A DNA stretch of 64,000 nucleotides. Source: Arthrobacter sp. StoSoilB5 (GTDB lineage: Bacteria; Actinomycetota; Actinomycetes; Actinomycetales; Micrococcaceae). The notes beneath the pieces are model-generated. The model was not told where the DNA came from. It searched no databases and saw only the letters and a list, made by a program, of their open reading frames with translations. Positions 34,394 through 43,264 of the stretch are shown one piece after another. The stretch lies in the NCBI RefSeq assembly GCF_019977235.1, contig NZ_AP024646.1, positions 4,340,001 to 4,404,000 of the forward strand, in the 5' to 3' direction. Made by a program: the position numbers and the translations under genes. Positions within the stretch are counted from its first letter, which is position 1; the number at the start of each line of letters is the position of its first letter.

Positions 34394-35925
34394 TTACCGC
34401 TTTCCTGCCAGAGCTTGTTGATCTCTTCCTTGACCTTGTCACCGCCGCTGGTGTTCCACAGCTTGATGGCGTCCTTCAGGCCCTGCTCGTCGATCTGCCC
34501 GGCGAGGTATTTGATCCGTGCGTCAGCAACGATGTTGTCCAACTGCGCACCCTTGGCCACATAGGTTGGCGAGACAAACGAAGCCGCCGGGTTGTACACA
34601 GCGCTCTTCAGGTCTGCAGCCATGACTTCAAGGCGCTCGTCGTAGACCTTCTGTTCATAATCGGTGGCCTGCTTGGGCGTGTAGAACTGGTTCCCTGCAA
34701 CGTTCATCCCCAGCTGGGCCAGGCCGCTCTTCACATCCGCGCTGACGGCCTTGCCCTCGGAGGTTTCCGGCGTAATTGTCACGGCCTTGCCATCCTGCAC
34801 GGTGAAGTTGACGCCCTCGATGCCGTTGTTGAGGACGATCGCGGCGTCCTTGGAATTCAACTTGTCCAGGAATGCCAGCACCTGGTCAAGCTCTGCTTCT
34901 GTGCGGACCTTTGCCTTTGGCACTGCGATGAATCCGGCGTACCCATCGGTCGGGTGCGCGTGCAACGTGCCATCGGGTCCCTTCAGGTTTCCAACGAAAC
35001 CAACCTTGGTGGCGTAGTCGGCCGGAGTGGCCTGTTTGAACAGCGTCACCAGCTGGCTGACGCGGGAATCGACATCAACGATGATGCCTCCCTTGCCGTT
35101 GAGGAACGGCTCGTTCCATTTTGTGCCATCAAATGTGGCGAAGTCTGCGTTGATAAGCTTCTCGTCCACCATCTTCTTGATGAAGCGGTCGGCTTCGAGG
35201 AATTCGTCGGTCTCGAAGCTGGGCACGAGCTTTCCGTCGCGTTCAGTCCAGCGGTTTCCGGCACCGAACCATTCTTCGATGATGTCGTACGGGCTGTTGG
35301 TGCCCACGGCGCCCCACTTGGGGATGGTGATGCCCCACGTGTCGTTTTGGCCGTTGCCGTCCGGATCTTGTTCGGTGAATGCTTTGGCCACGTTGTAGAG
35401 GTCTTCAGTTGTTTTCGGCGGCTGCAGGCCCAGCTTGTCCAGCCAGTCCTGGCGGAACATGACTGCTGCGCGCATCGGTGAACGGCCACGGAAGACCCCA
35501 TATACCTTGCCGTTGATGGAGGCATTGTTTTGGATCTCGGGCGTGGTGGTGGTCAGGTTGGGGTACTTGGAAAGTTTGTCCGTCAGGTCCCAAAACGCGC
35601 CGGCCTCAGCGTTCTTCACGAATCCCGGCGACTTGCTCTGGATGACCATGGCGTGGGGGATCTCCGAGGAAGCCAAGGTGATGTTGGTCTTTTCCTCATA
35701 GGAGGCATTGGGCACCCACGTGACACTCAGGTCTTTGCCGGTGATTTCGCCGAGCTTCTTCATCGCGGCACCATCGGCCGCAGGTGGCTGCGCTTCGAAG
35801 TAAGGCGCCATGATGCTGATTGACGATAGGTCAGCGGCTGCGGGCTGTCCCCCGCCACAGGCGGTCAGCGCCAGGGCAGCAGAAACGACGACGGCGGCCG
35901 CCAGCGTTGATTTTCTACGGGTCAT
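34390..35925 (-). CDS. Extracellular solute-binding lipoprotein (LplA/YtcQ type)
   Basis: A 511-residue sugar-binding protein with an N-terminal signal and lipobox LTAC at about residue 22. The size and the RSPMRAAVMFRQDWLDKLGL motif fit the LplA/YtcQ family that binds large oligosaccharides. It is the receptor for the two permeases downstream. A good ribosome binding site (AAGGAAAAACC) precedes the ATG. The substrate is probably a rhamnogalacturonan fragment, judged from the acetylesterase and YesU/YesL neighbours. Confidence 0.92.
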   Translation of the reverse strand: MTRRKSTLAAAVVVSAALALTACGGGQPAAADLSSISIMAPYFEAQPPAADGAAMKKLGEITGKDLSVTWVPNASYEEKTNITLASSEIPHAMVIQSKSPGFVKNAEAGAFWDLTDKLSKYPNLTTTTPEIQNNASINGKVYGVFRGRSPMRAAVMFRQDWLDKLGLQPPKTTEDLYNVAKAFTEQDPDGNGQNDTWGITIPKWGAVGTNSPYDIIEEWFGAGNRWTERDGKLVPSFETDEFLEADRFIKKMVDEKLINADFATFDGTKWNEPFLNGKGGIIVDVDSRVSQLVTLFKQATPADYATKVGFVGNLKGPDGTLHAHPTDGYAGFIAVPKAKVRTEAELDQVLAFLDKLNSKDAAIVLNNGIEGVNFTVQDGKAVTITPETSEGKAVSADVKSGLAQLGMNVAGNQFYTPKQATDYEQKVYDERLEVMAADLKSAVYNPAASFVSPTYVAKGAQLDNIVADARIKYLAGQIDEQGLKDAIKLWNTSGGDKVKEEINKLWQESGK

Positions 35926-36152
35926 GGTTTTTCCTTTTCCACTTCATCGGGGTTGTTGGTTAATGCAGCGGGCGGCTCGGCGGGATACCTTTTCAGGCTC
36001 CACAAGGGCCGCCCCATCTGGTCTTGATACGTTTCACTGGAACCGATGCCAATTTCGTTGCGGGTATGCGCAACATGGCCAAGGACATCAAGGGACCGGT
36101 GGAGGACCTGCCTGCCATCAATGGGCGGGACCTTTCGGCTGGCGTCAGACAA
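35922..36152 (-). CDS. Possible small protein between YesL-like and binding-protein genes
   Basis: A 76-residue frame starts with TTG, overlaps the end of the YesL-like gene by 8 bases and the start of the binding-protein gene by 4 bases (ATGA), and so fills an otherwise 219-base gap in a compact operon. The product is hydrophilic, without a signal peptide or membrane segment and with a proline- and glutamate-rich end. I do not recognise it. The overlaps on both sides argue that it is translated; the absence of a known family argues caution. Confidence 0.5.
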   Translation of the reverse strand: MSDASRKVPPIDGRQVLHRSLDVLGHVAHTRNEIGIGSSETYQDQMGRPLWSLKRYPAEPPAALTNNPDEVEKEKP

Positions 36153-36834
36153 AGCTGCCCTCCTTGACGGGAGTTGTCGGCGTGGTTGCCACTGCAGTTT
36201 CGGAAGCAGCTACCGCACTGGCCATGGCTTCGTCATTAGCCGTGAAGAAGCGGTCGCAAAGCCAACCCGTGACATAGAGCCAGGCACCGACACCGAAGAA
36301 GGGCACCAGGCCCGGCAGGGAGCGGCACGCGAAAACAGCAGCAGCTGTCACGAACAGCAGGATCGCGGTGCCCGCCAAGTGGCGCATGGCGAACCGGGAT
36401 GACATCACAAAGTACTGCGCGAGCGGAAGCTGGTAGCGGGCGAACATGGGGAACAAATAGCAAACGGCACCTGCAGCAAACAGGACCGCGACCAGGATTG
36501 CCGCCGACGCCACCTGCGATCCGAGGTCCCAGCCCGCCGAGAAGTAACCCCAATTGAGCGTGAGCGCTACAGCCACCACCAGCACTGGCAGGCCAAGCGC
36601 GTTTCCCTTGGCAAAGTTCTTGAAGTACTCACGGGCAAAGCGCCGTATCAGTGGGACGGCATTCCCGCGGACTTTGTCGCGGACCAGCACGTGCGCCGCC
36701 ACTGTGCTTGGACCAACCCCCAGGACAACCCCACCCAACACCGTGAAGACGATCCACAGCACATTAAGGCAGGCGATCCATAGGAGTGTGTCGAAGAGCG
36801 TGTATGCCCGAAAGCCGAAAGTGCCAGAGGTCAT
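36145..36834 (-). CDS. DUF624 (YesL-like) membrane protein
   Basis: A 229-residue protein with five to six hydrophobic segments and the N-terminal GTFGFRAYTLFDTLLWIACLN pattern, plus GPSTVAAHVLVRD, of the DUF624/YesL family. These proteins accompany LplA/B/C-type sugar importers in many bacteria, including the B. subtilis yes cluster; their function is unknown. It is the first gene of the minus-strand operon down to 30006. GAGGGGAA lies just before the ATG. Confidence 0.85.
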   Translation of the reverse strand: MTSGTFGFRAYTLFDTLLWIACLNVLWIVFTVLGGVVLGVGPSTVAAHVLVRDKVRGNAVPLIRRFAREYFKNFAKGNALGLPVLVVAVALTLNWGYFSAGWDLGSQVASAAILVAVLFAAGAVCYLFPMFARYQLPLAQYFVMSSRFAMRHLAGTAILLFVTAAAVFACRSLPGLVPFFGVGAWLYVTGWLCDRFFTANDEAMASAVAASETAVATTPTTPVKEGSFV

Positions 36835-37166
36835 GGCTTCCCCTCTCCATCGTTGCAGAACGGCCCCAAGTAACTGGCTGTGCGGTTGTTCTGAGGCCTC
36901 AGAGCAACCACAAATGCCAGTCAGTTGGGTCAGCCCGGGTGGGCCACATCACATGAGTAAACGATTTCACGAAATCTAGACCGAACCTTATCGACGAGTC
37001 AAGGCAAGTCTTGAATCGTTACATTACTGAGCAACCCGCGCTACACTGGCAAGAGCCGGAATTGGGAAAGCGCTTGCTGGGTATAGCCTGAACCCGCCGG
37101 GAACCTTCATGAATACTTTGACGACGGCGTCATCGCCCTCGTTGCCGCGCCAGCAGAGGAGAGCCC
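36835..37166. promoter_or_regulatory. Divergent control region with two palindromes
   Basis: This 332-base gap separates the YesL-led operon from the MocA fusion gene. GATTTCACGAAATC (36962-36975) has perfect 6-base arms and lies about 130 bases before the YesL start, probably the operator of that operon. GGGAAAGCGCTTGCT (37064-37078) has the AAGCGCTT centre of LacI-family operators and lies about 90 bases before the plus-strand gene, followed by a TATAGC hexamer. The two sites differ, so the two directions are probably under different regulators. Confidence 0.55.
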
Positions 37167-39233
37167 ATGGACACCCCCTCCACCGAGTCCACGAACAGCC
37201 CCGCCCACCCCAGGACAACGCAGGCAGGAACGGTGCCGGCAAGAATAGCCCTGGCTGGAGTGCACGGCTTCGGCACGCACCATTTGCGCAACCTCGAACG
37301 GCTCACTGGACAAGGCCTGGTGGACATCGTCGCTGTGGCGGACCCGAACCCACCGGCTCCCGGAGCGTTGCCGCCAGCCGCCGCCATCTACACCGACCTT
37401 GATAGCCTCCTCGCGGGCCACCACCGGCCGGACGTCATCATCGTGGCAACGCCCATCCAGACGCACGCCCCCTTGGCCCTGGCAGTGTTGGCGTCCTCAG
37501 CAGACCTCTACCTTGAGAAGCCCCCCGTGGCATCAATGAAGGACTTCCTCCGCCTCCAGGAGGCAGCAACAGCAGCTGGCCGCAGCGTGCAGATCGGCTT
37601 CCAAAGCCTGGGCTCGCACGCCATCCCAGCACTGGAAACACTCATCAATGAAGAGCCATCTGGAGACCTCCCAAGCATCGGCACCCTCAAGGGAATTACG
37701 GCAACGGGCCGCTGGGTCCGGGACCGCGCCTATTACAAGCGGTCACGCTGGGCCGGAAAGCGCAGCCTCGACGGCGTCGATGTGGTGGACGGCGTGGCGA
37801 CGAACCCGTTGGCCCACGCAATCGCCACGGCCCTCCGCCTTGCCGGTGCCCGCACTGCAAACGACCTCGCCTCCGTGGACACCGACCTGTACCGCGCCAA
37901 CGACATCGAAGCTGACGATACGTCCGTGATCCGGATGCGGACTGTGAGCGGGCTGCCCATCACTTGCGCCCTCACTCTGTGCGCCGCTGAGTCCGTGGAA
38001 CCGTACGTCACCCTCCACGGAACGGAAGGAACGGCGGACTTCCACTACACCGAGGATCGCGTAACCGTCCGGAACGGTGCGGGCGAGACGAGCCACACCT
38101 TCGGCCGGGATGACCTCACCGAGAACCTCCTCGACCATTTGTCTGCCGGCACGCCTCTTCTGAGCCCTCTCGACCACAGCGGCGCGTTCATGCGCGTACT
38201 GGAAGCCATTCGGACCGCCGAAGCACCGGCGCTGATCCCCTCTTCGAGCGTGAAGTGGGTGGGCGAGGGCGAGCAGGCACACCCAGTGATCCCCGGAATC
38301 GAGGAGATCCTGGAGCGGGCCACCCGTGCCCACGCTACCTTCAGTGAACTGGGACTCCCCTGGGCGCGGCCCATCACTACGGGCGCGGATGCACTCTTCT
38401 CCCCCGGAGCCATCACAACCAGCGGAGCCAACGCATCCAGCGGAGCCATCCTGCGCAGCGGAATGGGGCTGGAACCAGAGCTCTCTCCGCGGCCGTACCT
38501 GCACCCGGTTGCGACTCCCAGCGGCACCGTGGTCACGGATCACTTGCCTGCGGACCACGTCTGGCACCTTGGAGCTGGTTTCGCCCTCCAGGACGTCAAC
38601 GGCAGCAACTTCTGGGGAGGCCGGAGCTACCGGCGCACGGCCGGAAAGTACGTGGACTTGAAGGACCACGGCCGCATTGAGGCGGCTGACGTCACCCGCG
38701 GACAAGACCAGACAACACTTGACCTCGACTGGCTCGCTTTCGACGGCGGCCTGGTCCTGGAAGAGCGGCGATGGTACCGGCGCACGGTCCTTGACCCGCG
38801 CACATGGCGGCTGGATATCCGAACGGAACTGACCGCCGTCGTGGATGTCTCGTTGGGGAGCCCTGGTTCGCATGGGGCCGCTGGCAGTGGCTACGGCGGT
38901 TTCTTCTGGCGGCTGCCTGTGGGCGCCTCGCCGCGCGTCTTCTCCCCAACAGCTGAAGGCGAGCCAGCCGTACACGGTTCTGTTGCGCCGTGGCTTGCAT
39001 GGACAGCAGAGTTCGACGGCGGCCCTGCCACTTTGGTGTTCGCCGCACCGCCCGAGTCGCCGGATCCGTGGTTCGTGCGGTGCGCCGAATATCCTGCAAT
39101 CGGTTCGGCGCTTGCTTGGGACGCCGCCGTCGAACTCGCTGCGGGCTCGTCGCTCACCCGTACCAACAGGGTCTGGATCAGCGACGGAACGCTGGGCATG
39201 GAGGAAATCGAGGGTCTGGTGGCCGGGCTGTGA
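37167..39233 (+). CDS. Gfo/Idh/MocA oxidoreductase fused to DUF6807 (PmoA-like) domain
   Basis: A 688-residue two-domain protein. The first 400 residues are a Gfo/Idh/MocA NAD(P)-dependent sugar oxidoreductase (GVHGFGTHHL nucleotide-binding loop, YLEKPPV with the conserved lysine). A low-complexity Ala/Ser/Gly linker leads to a C-terminal domain of about 250 residues that resembles DUF6807, once annotated as PmoA-like (SPRPYLHPV, HVWHLGAGFALQDVNG, GGYGGFFWRL-type stretches). It probably acts on a modified sugar; the C-terminal domain has no known activity. A paralogue is encoded at 53587. AGGAG lies 5 bases before the start. Confidence 0.85.
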   Translation: MDTPSTESTNSPAHPRTTQAGTVPARIALAGVHGFGTHHLRNLERLTGQGLVDIVAVADPNPPAPGALPPAAAIYTDLDSLLAGHHRPDVIIVATPIQTHAPLALAVLASSADLYLEKPPVASMKDFLRLQEAATAAGRSVQIGFQSLGSHAIPALETLINEEPSGDLPSIGTLKGITATGRWVRDRAYYKRSRWAGKRSLDGVDVVDGVATNPLAHAIATALRLAGARTANDLASVDTDLYRANDIEADDTSVIRMRTVSGLPITCALTLCAAESVEPYVTLHGTEGTADFHYTEDRVTVRNGAGETSHTFGRDDLTENLLDHLSAGTPLLSPLDHSGAFMRVLEAIRTAEAPALIPSSSVKWVGEGEQAHPVIPGIEEILERATRAHATFSELGLPWARPITTGADALFSPGAITTSGANASSGAILRSGMGLEPELSPRPYLHPVATPSGTVVTDHLPADHVWHLGAGFALQDVNGSNFWGGRSYRRTAGKYVDLKDHGRIEAADVTRGQDQTTLDLDWLAFDGGLVLEERRWYRRTVLDPRTWRLDIRTELTAVVDVSLGSPGSHGAAGSGYGGFFWRLPVGASPRVFSPTAEGEPAVHGSVAPWLAWTAEFDGGPATLVFAAPPESPDPWFVRCAEYPAIGSALAWDAAVELAAGSSLTRTNRVWISDGTLGMEEIEGLVAGL

Positions 39234-39439
39234 CCCGCAATCCAGGTTCCTGCTTTCAACGCCTTACCAGGAACGTGGCGGTTCGTGCCCCTCAGGCCTG
39301 GAGTATGAGTCGCGGCAGGTCTATGTCCCGCATGCATCGCTGAGTATATTGGCACCAATGGATGCGCCATCGGTTCCCCTGCAGCTTGGGGCCTCCAAAC
39401 CGGCGTTCTGCATGTAGGCGTTTGGGAAGTGAGGATCAG

Positions 39440-40894
39440 GTGTCCCACGTCATTCCGCCGGGGGTTAGCCGGCGTCTGTACAACGAAGACCTCGCGCCGG
39501 CGGAGCACCGCACATGGGGTTTCTACTCGCTGTTTGCAATGTGGATGTCCGACATTCATTCGCTGGGCGGTTACACCTTTGCCGCCGGCCTCTTCGCATT
39601 GGGGCTGGGCGCTTGGCAGGTGTTCCTTGCCTTGGTCGCGGGGATTGTGATCGTTTTCGTCCTGATGAACTTCTCCGGATACGCCGGCCAGAAGACTGGT
39701 GTTCCGTATCCTGTGCTCGCCCGGATCTCGTTTGGGACGTTCGGCGCCAACCTGCCTGCCCTGATTCGTGCCTTGGTTGCGATTGCCTGGTACGGCATCC
39801 AGACCTGGCTGGCTTCCCGGGCCGTCATCGTCATCGCCCTGGAGATCTGGCCCGACCTCCGAGGCCTCACTGAGAACAACTTCCTGGGCGAATCAACCCT
39901 CGGCTGGCTGGCCTTCCTTCTGATGTGGACGCTCCAGCTTCTTCTGCTCCGAAACGGCATGGAGACCATCCGGAGGTTCCAGGACTGGGCGGGACCTGCC
40001 GTCTGGGCTGTGATGGGCGTACTGGTGGTCTACATCCTGATCAACGCAGGATGGAATATTTCCCTGGACCTGCCCGGGGGTAATGCACAATGGGGAGTCA
40101 TCCACTCGTTCTTCGCCGCCACGGCGCTGACGGTGACGTACTTCTCCACCCTGATGCTCAATTTCTGCGATTTCTCCCGGTTCGCTCCCTCCCGAAAAGC
40201 TGTGCGCACAGCCAACCTGTGGGGGCTGCCGGTAAATTTCATCGCCTTTTCCGTGGTTTCGGTGGTTGTCACCGCCGGAACCTTCAAGGTGTACGGGGAA
40301 TACATCTACGATCCCGTTGAGATCGTAGGGCGGATCGACAACATCTGGGCCCTTTTGCTCGGCGCCGTTACGTTCGCAATCGCAACGCTGGGTATCAACG
40401 TCGTAGCCAACTTCGTCTCACCGGCCTACGACCTGGCCAACGCCTGGCCCTCGCGGATAGATTTCAGGCGCGGCGGCCTGATCTCCGCAATGATCGCACT
40501 CGTCATTACGCCCTGGAACCTGTTCAACAGTCCCGTGGTGATCAACCTGTTCCTTGGCGGGCTCGGGGCGCTGCTCGGGCCACTGTTCGGCATCATCATG
40601 GTTGACTACTACGTGCTCCGCAAGCAGCACGTGCTGGTAAGTGACCTCTTCAGGGAGGAGGGGTACTACACCTACACTTATGGCTGGAACCAAAAAGCGC
40701 TCCTGTCGTTTTTCGTCTCGGCGGTCCCGGCTGTGATCCTGGCGCTCCTTCCGGTGTTTGCTGCCGTCTCTGCTTTCTCCTGGTTTATCGGGGCAGGCGT
40801 GGCGGGCACAGTGCACTATTTCATCTCGCGCAACGACACCCGCCTGGCCGAATCGATCGCAGCCGCCACAAAAGAAGAAGCCGTCACTGGCTGA
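39440..40894 (+). CDS. NCS1 family nucleobase/hydantoin-type transporter
   Basis: A 484-residue secondary transporter of the nucleobase:cation symporter-1 family with about 12 membrane segments. The N-terminal NEDLAP...TWGFYSLFAMWMSDIHSLGGYTF pattern and KTGVPYPVLARISFGTFG are diagnostic. The start at GTG 39440 has GAGGA just upstream. The substrate could be cytosine, uracil, allantoin or hydantoin; no purine or hydantoin catabolic gene is near, so this is open. It is followed by a decayed binding-protein gene. Confidence 0.88.
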   Translation: MSHVIPPGVSRRLYNEDLAPAEHRTWGFYSLFAMWMSDIHSLGGYTFAAGLFALGLGAWQVFLALVAGIVIVFVLMNFSGYAGQKTGVPYPVLARISFGTFGANLPALIRALVAIAWYGIQTWLASRAVIVIALEIWPDLRGLTENNFLGESTLGWLAFLLMWTLQLLLLRNGMETIRRFQDWAGPAVWAVMGVLVVYILINAGWNISLDLPGGNAQWGVIHSFFAATALTVTYFSTLMLNFCDFSRFAPSRKAVRTANLWGLPVNFIAFSVVSVVVTAGTFKVYGEYIYDPVEIVGRIDNIWALLLGAVTFAIATLGINVVANFVSPAYDLANAWPSRIDFRRGGLISAMIALVITPWNLFNSPVVINLFLGGLGALLGPLFGIIMVDYYVLRKQHVLVSDLFREEGYYTYTYGWNQKALLSFFVSAVPAVILALLPVFAAVSAFSWFIGAGVAGTVHYFISRNDTRLAESIAAATKEEAVTG

Positions 40895-41187
40895 CGCAGA
40901 CAAAAAGTGCGCCCCTCTTGGCCTCGTCCAATGCCTTCTTCGCGACGTCTGCCGGCGTCAATTTGGTCGTGATGGCAGGCCGCACCTAAGAGTTGCCGGG
41001 ATGCCACGGTCCTCCAAGGCGATCTCTCCTGCCTCCACGCTGTTGGCGAGGAAGTCGATGAACTTCTGGACCTCTGCGGGATGCTTTGTCCGGGAACTGG
41101 CCGACCAGAACTGGGACGACTTGTGGTACTGCCCGGCTCCCGCGGCGCTGCCGTCCGTGCTTGGCGGCCGGTGGATCTCAAAAAGAG
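40893..41187 (-). pseudogene. Remnant of a sugar-binding protein gene
   Basis: The minus strand encodes fragments clearly related to the C-terminus of the binding protein at 48830-50206: SSQFWSASSRTKHP, KFIDFLAN and AGEIALEDRG match SQFWSASSRTKHP, KFIDFLAN and AGEILLADRG there. A frame change then leads to LTPADVAKKALDEAK, which matches the end of that protein (LSTEEAGKKAVDEMK); about 50 codons between are missing. There is no start and no transport partner nearby. It is a leftover of a duplicated or lost importer. Confidence 0.85.
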
Positions 41188-41198
41188 GGCAACAACTC

Positions 41199-42527
41199 TC
41201 AGATTGCTGGGAGCTCACCGCGGTTTCGCCGGCGTGAGTACTTCCACAGCAAGAACCCGATCACGGCAGCGGACATCATCCCCAGTGCCCCTGTGACCAC
41301 CAAACCGGTCCGGACGCCGAAGCCTTCCGTGAGCCAGCCCGCCAGAAGGCCGCCCAGGGCGTGCCCTCCCAAAAGCAACGGAAAGTACAAAGCCAACACC
41401 CGGCCGCGCACATTGACGCCTGCTTCGAGCTGGACCGTGGTTGCGGCACTGGTCAGGAACATGAGCGTCATAAAGCCCACCAGGACCAGCATCACCACGA
41501 AGGATTCCTGTGTGGGCATCAGCGCAGCAAGCAGCTGGGTCAGTCCAAACAGCCCGGCGCTTGCCACGATTCCCTTGCGTCCAAACCGCTTGATCCTGGT
41601 AGCCAACAAGGCACCAGCCAAGGCACCCAAGGCACTGACTGTGTTGAAGAGGCCAAAGCCGGCAGGACCGCTGTGCCACACGCGGTCAGCGAAGGCCGCG
41701 AGCACCACCGGACCGTTCATGCCGAAAGCACCGAGCAAGCCTGCCAGCAACATGGTGACCAGGAGCGGCGGACGGGCGCGAACAAAATGCAACCCGGCCA
41801 AGACCTGTCCCCTGCGGGCCGTTGGTGGCCCGGGCAGCTCGGACGAGTGGTGGAGCTCGCCAGGCCGGATGGCAACGATCATCACCAGCACCGCAAGGCC
41901 AATGACAGCATTGGCAGCGAAGGCAGCGGCCGGGCCAGCTTGGGCGATGACAACGCCGGCCAGGGCGGGGCCAGCCATGGCACCCAACTGGCCCATGGCA
42001 CTGTTCAGTCCGATGGCCGCGGGTAGTCCGGCGTCGCCCACTACCTCATTGACGAAAACCTGACGCGCAGGTCCGTCGATGGCGCTCGTGACGCCCAGGG
42101 CGATGCAGCTCGCGTAGACAATCCAGACGTCACGGCCGCCCGTCGCGTTCCAGACTGCAAGCCCTGCAGCCAGTACGGCCGCGACCGACTGGCAAACCAG
42201 CAGGATACGGCGCTTCGGGAAGAGGTCCACCAGCACGCCGCTGATAGGTCCGACCACCAGCATGGGCAGGAACTGGAGCGCGACGGCCAGACCGACCGCC
42301 GCCGGGCTGCCCGTCAGCTGCAGGACAAGCCAGTCCTGGGCCAAGCGCTGCATCCACACGCCCCCGCTGCCAGCGAGCGTGAGCGCTACGAAGATGCGGT
42401 AATTGTGGTGGCGGAGTGGGTAGTACCACGTCTCGATAGAGCGAGGCCTTGGTTTGGCGGCTTCTTTGCTGGCGGAGTTCGAGGTCTGGTCAGAGGGGCG
42501 GCGCGGTGGCAACGGACGCGGTGACAC
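41199..42527 (-). CDS. MFS transporter (DHA3-type)
   Basis: A 442-residue major facilitator protein with about 12 membrane segments and a basic cytoplasmic N-terminus. GSGGVWMQRLAQDWLVLQLTGSP and PISGVLVDLFPKRRILL (motif A region) are typical of the MFS_3/EntS-like exporter group. Substrate is unknown; it may be a drug or siderophore exporter, or part of the sugar island by chance. Confidence 0.88.
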   Translation of the reverse strand: MSPRPLPPRRPSDQTSNSASKEAAKPRPRSIETWYYPLRHHNYRIFVALTLAGSGGVWMQRLAQDWLVLQLTGSPAAVGLAVALQFLPMLVVGPISGVLVDLFPKRRILLVCQSVAAVLAAGLAVWNATGGRDVWIVYASCIALGVTSAIDGPARQVFVNEVVGDAGLPAAIGLNSAMGQLGAMAGPALAGVVIAQAGPAAAFAANAVIGLAVLVMIVAIRPGELHHSSELPGPPTARRGQVLAGLHFVRARPPLLVTMLLAGLLGAFGMNGPVVLAAFADRVWHSGPAGFGLFNTVSALGALAGALLATRIKRFGRKGIVASAGLFGLTQLLAALMPTQESFVVMLVLVGFMTLMFLTSAATTVQLEAGVNVRGRVLALYFPLLLGGHALGGLLAGWLTEGFGVRTGLVVTGALGMMSAAVIGFLLWKYSRRRNRGELPAI

Positions 42528-42565
42528 GAGGTGGTCTGCTCAATTCAGCGGGTTGTAGGTTGCTC

Positions 42566-43249
42566 TCAGTTTTGGGCACGGCTGGCGGCCCTGATCTTGA
42601 TGGCAGCGGCGGCAAGGACGAGCGTGCCCGGCACGATCACGAAGAGCGCCTGCAACATCCAGACGAAGACCACCGCCATGAACAAGGCAGCGAGCAGGAG
42701 CAGGGATCCGCTCCAATCCCGCAAGGCATCAACCTTGGCGCTGGCATAGGCCAAGGACCATCGTTCCGCACCGGGCCGATCTCCGGGTTCCCCGCTCCAG
42801 TTCACGCCGCTCCAGTTCGCACCGGTACCCCAGTTCGAAACGGTCCGCAGCAGCAGGACAGCGCCGGCGGCGGCCAAAATCAACGTAGCCGGCAGTATGA
42901 CTGCCCGCCCGGGCAGTTGACCCACCAGAGCGAGCAGCAGGTTCAGGACAATCACGACGGCGGCTACCGCCGTCGTGATTCCAATCTTCCAACTGCCGGG
43001 AAGCGCGCGGCGGAAATTGCCCCAAAGGCTTCGGATGGAATCGTCCCTGCCGCTGAGGTGGCGTTCCAGATGGGCGGCGCCGGCCGCGTAGGCAGCCGGC
43101 GCCGTCACCAAAGGAACGGACAAGAGGAGCACGATTACTCCCGCCAGGATGGTCTCGGCGAAGAGGGCAAAGCGGTTGACCGGAATGCCGGGCTTCGCCG
43201 CGGAAGACTTGCCTGTGGTGTCCATGACGCTCATTTCCTGTGTTCCCAT
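42566..43249 (-). CDS. Membrane protein at the end of a sugar-importer operon
   Basis: A 227-residue protein with five hydrophobic segments. It lies 15 bases downstream of the permease gene, in the position where DUF624/YesL proteins occur, and its first span with SVPLVTAPAAYAAGAAHLERHL resembles that family loosely. An odd central insert repeats NWGTGANWSGVNWSG. I cannot assign it firmly. The start may be ATG 43225, since AGGA lies 10 bases before it. Confidence 0.65.
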   Translation of the reverse strand: MGTQEMSVMDTTGKSSAAKPGIPVNRFALFAETILAGVIVLLLSVPLVTAPAAYAAGAAHLERHLSGRDDSIRSLWGNFRRALPGSWKIGITTAVAAVVIVLNLLLALVGQLPGRAVILPATLILAAAGAVLLLRTVSNWGTGANWSGVNWSGEPGDRPGAERWSLAYASAKVDALRDWSGSLLLLAALFMAVVFVWMLQALFVIVPGTLVLAAAAIKIRAASRAQN

Positions 43250-43264
43250 TTGCGGGTTTGGATG

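Noticed and set aside
39362..39439. NCS1 transporter start at 39362
   Set aside because: The residues before GTG 39440 are Arg/Cys-rich and non-conserved, and GAGGA lies directly before the GTG.
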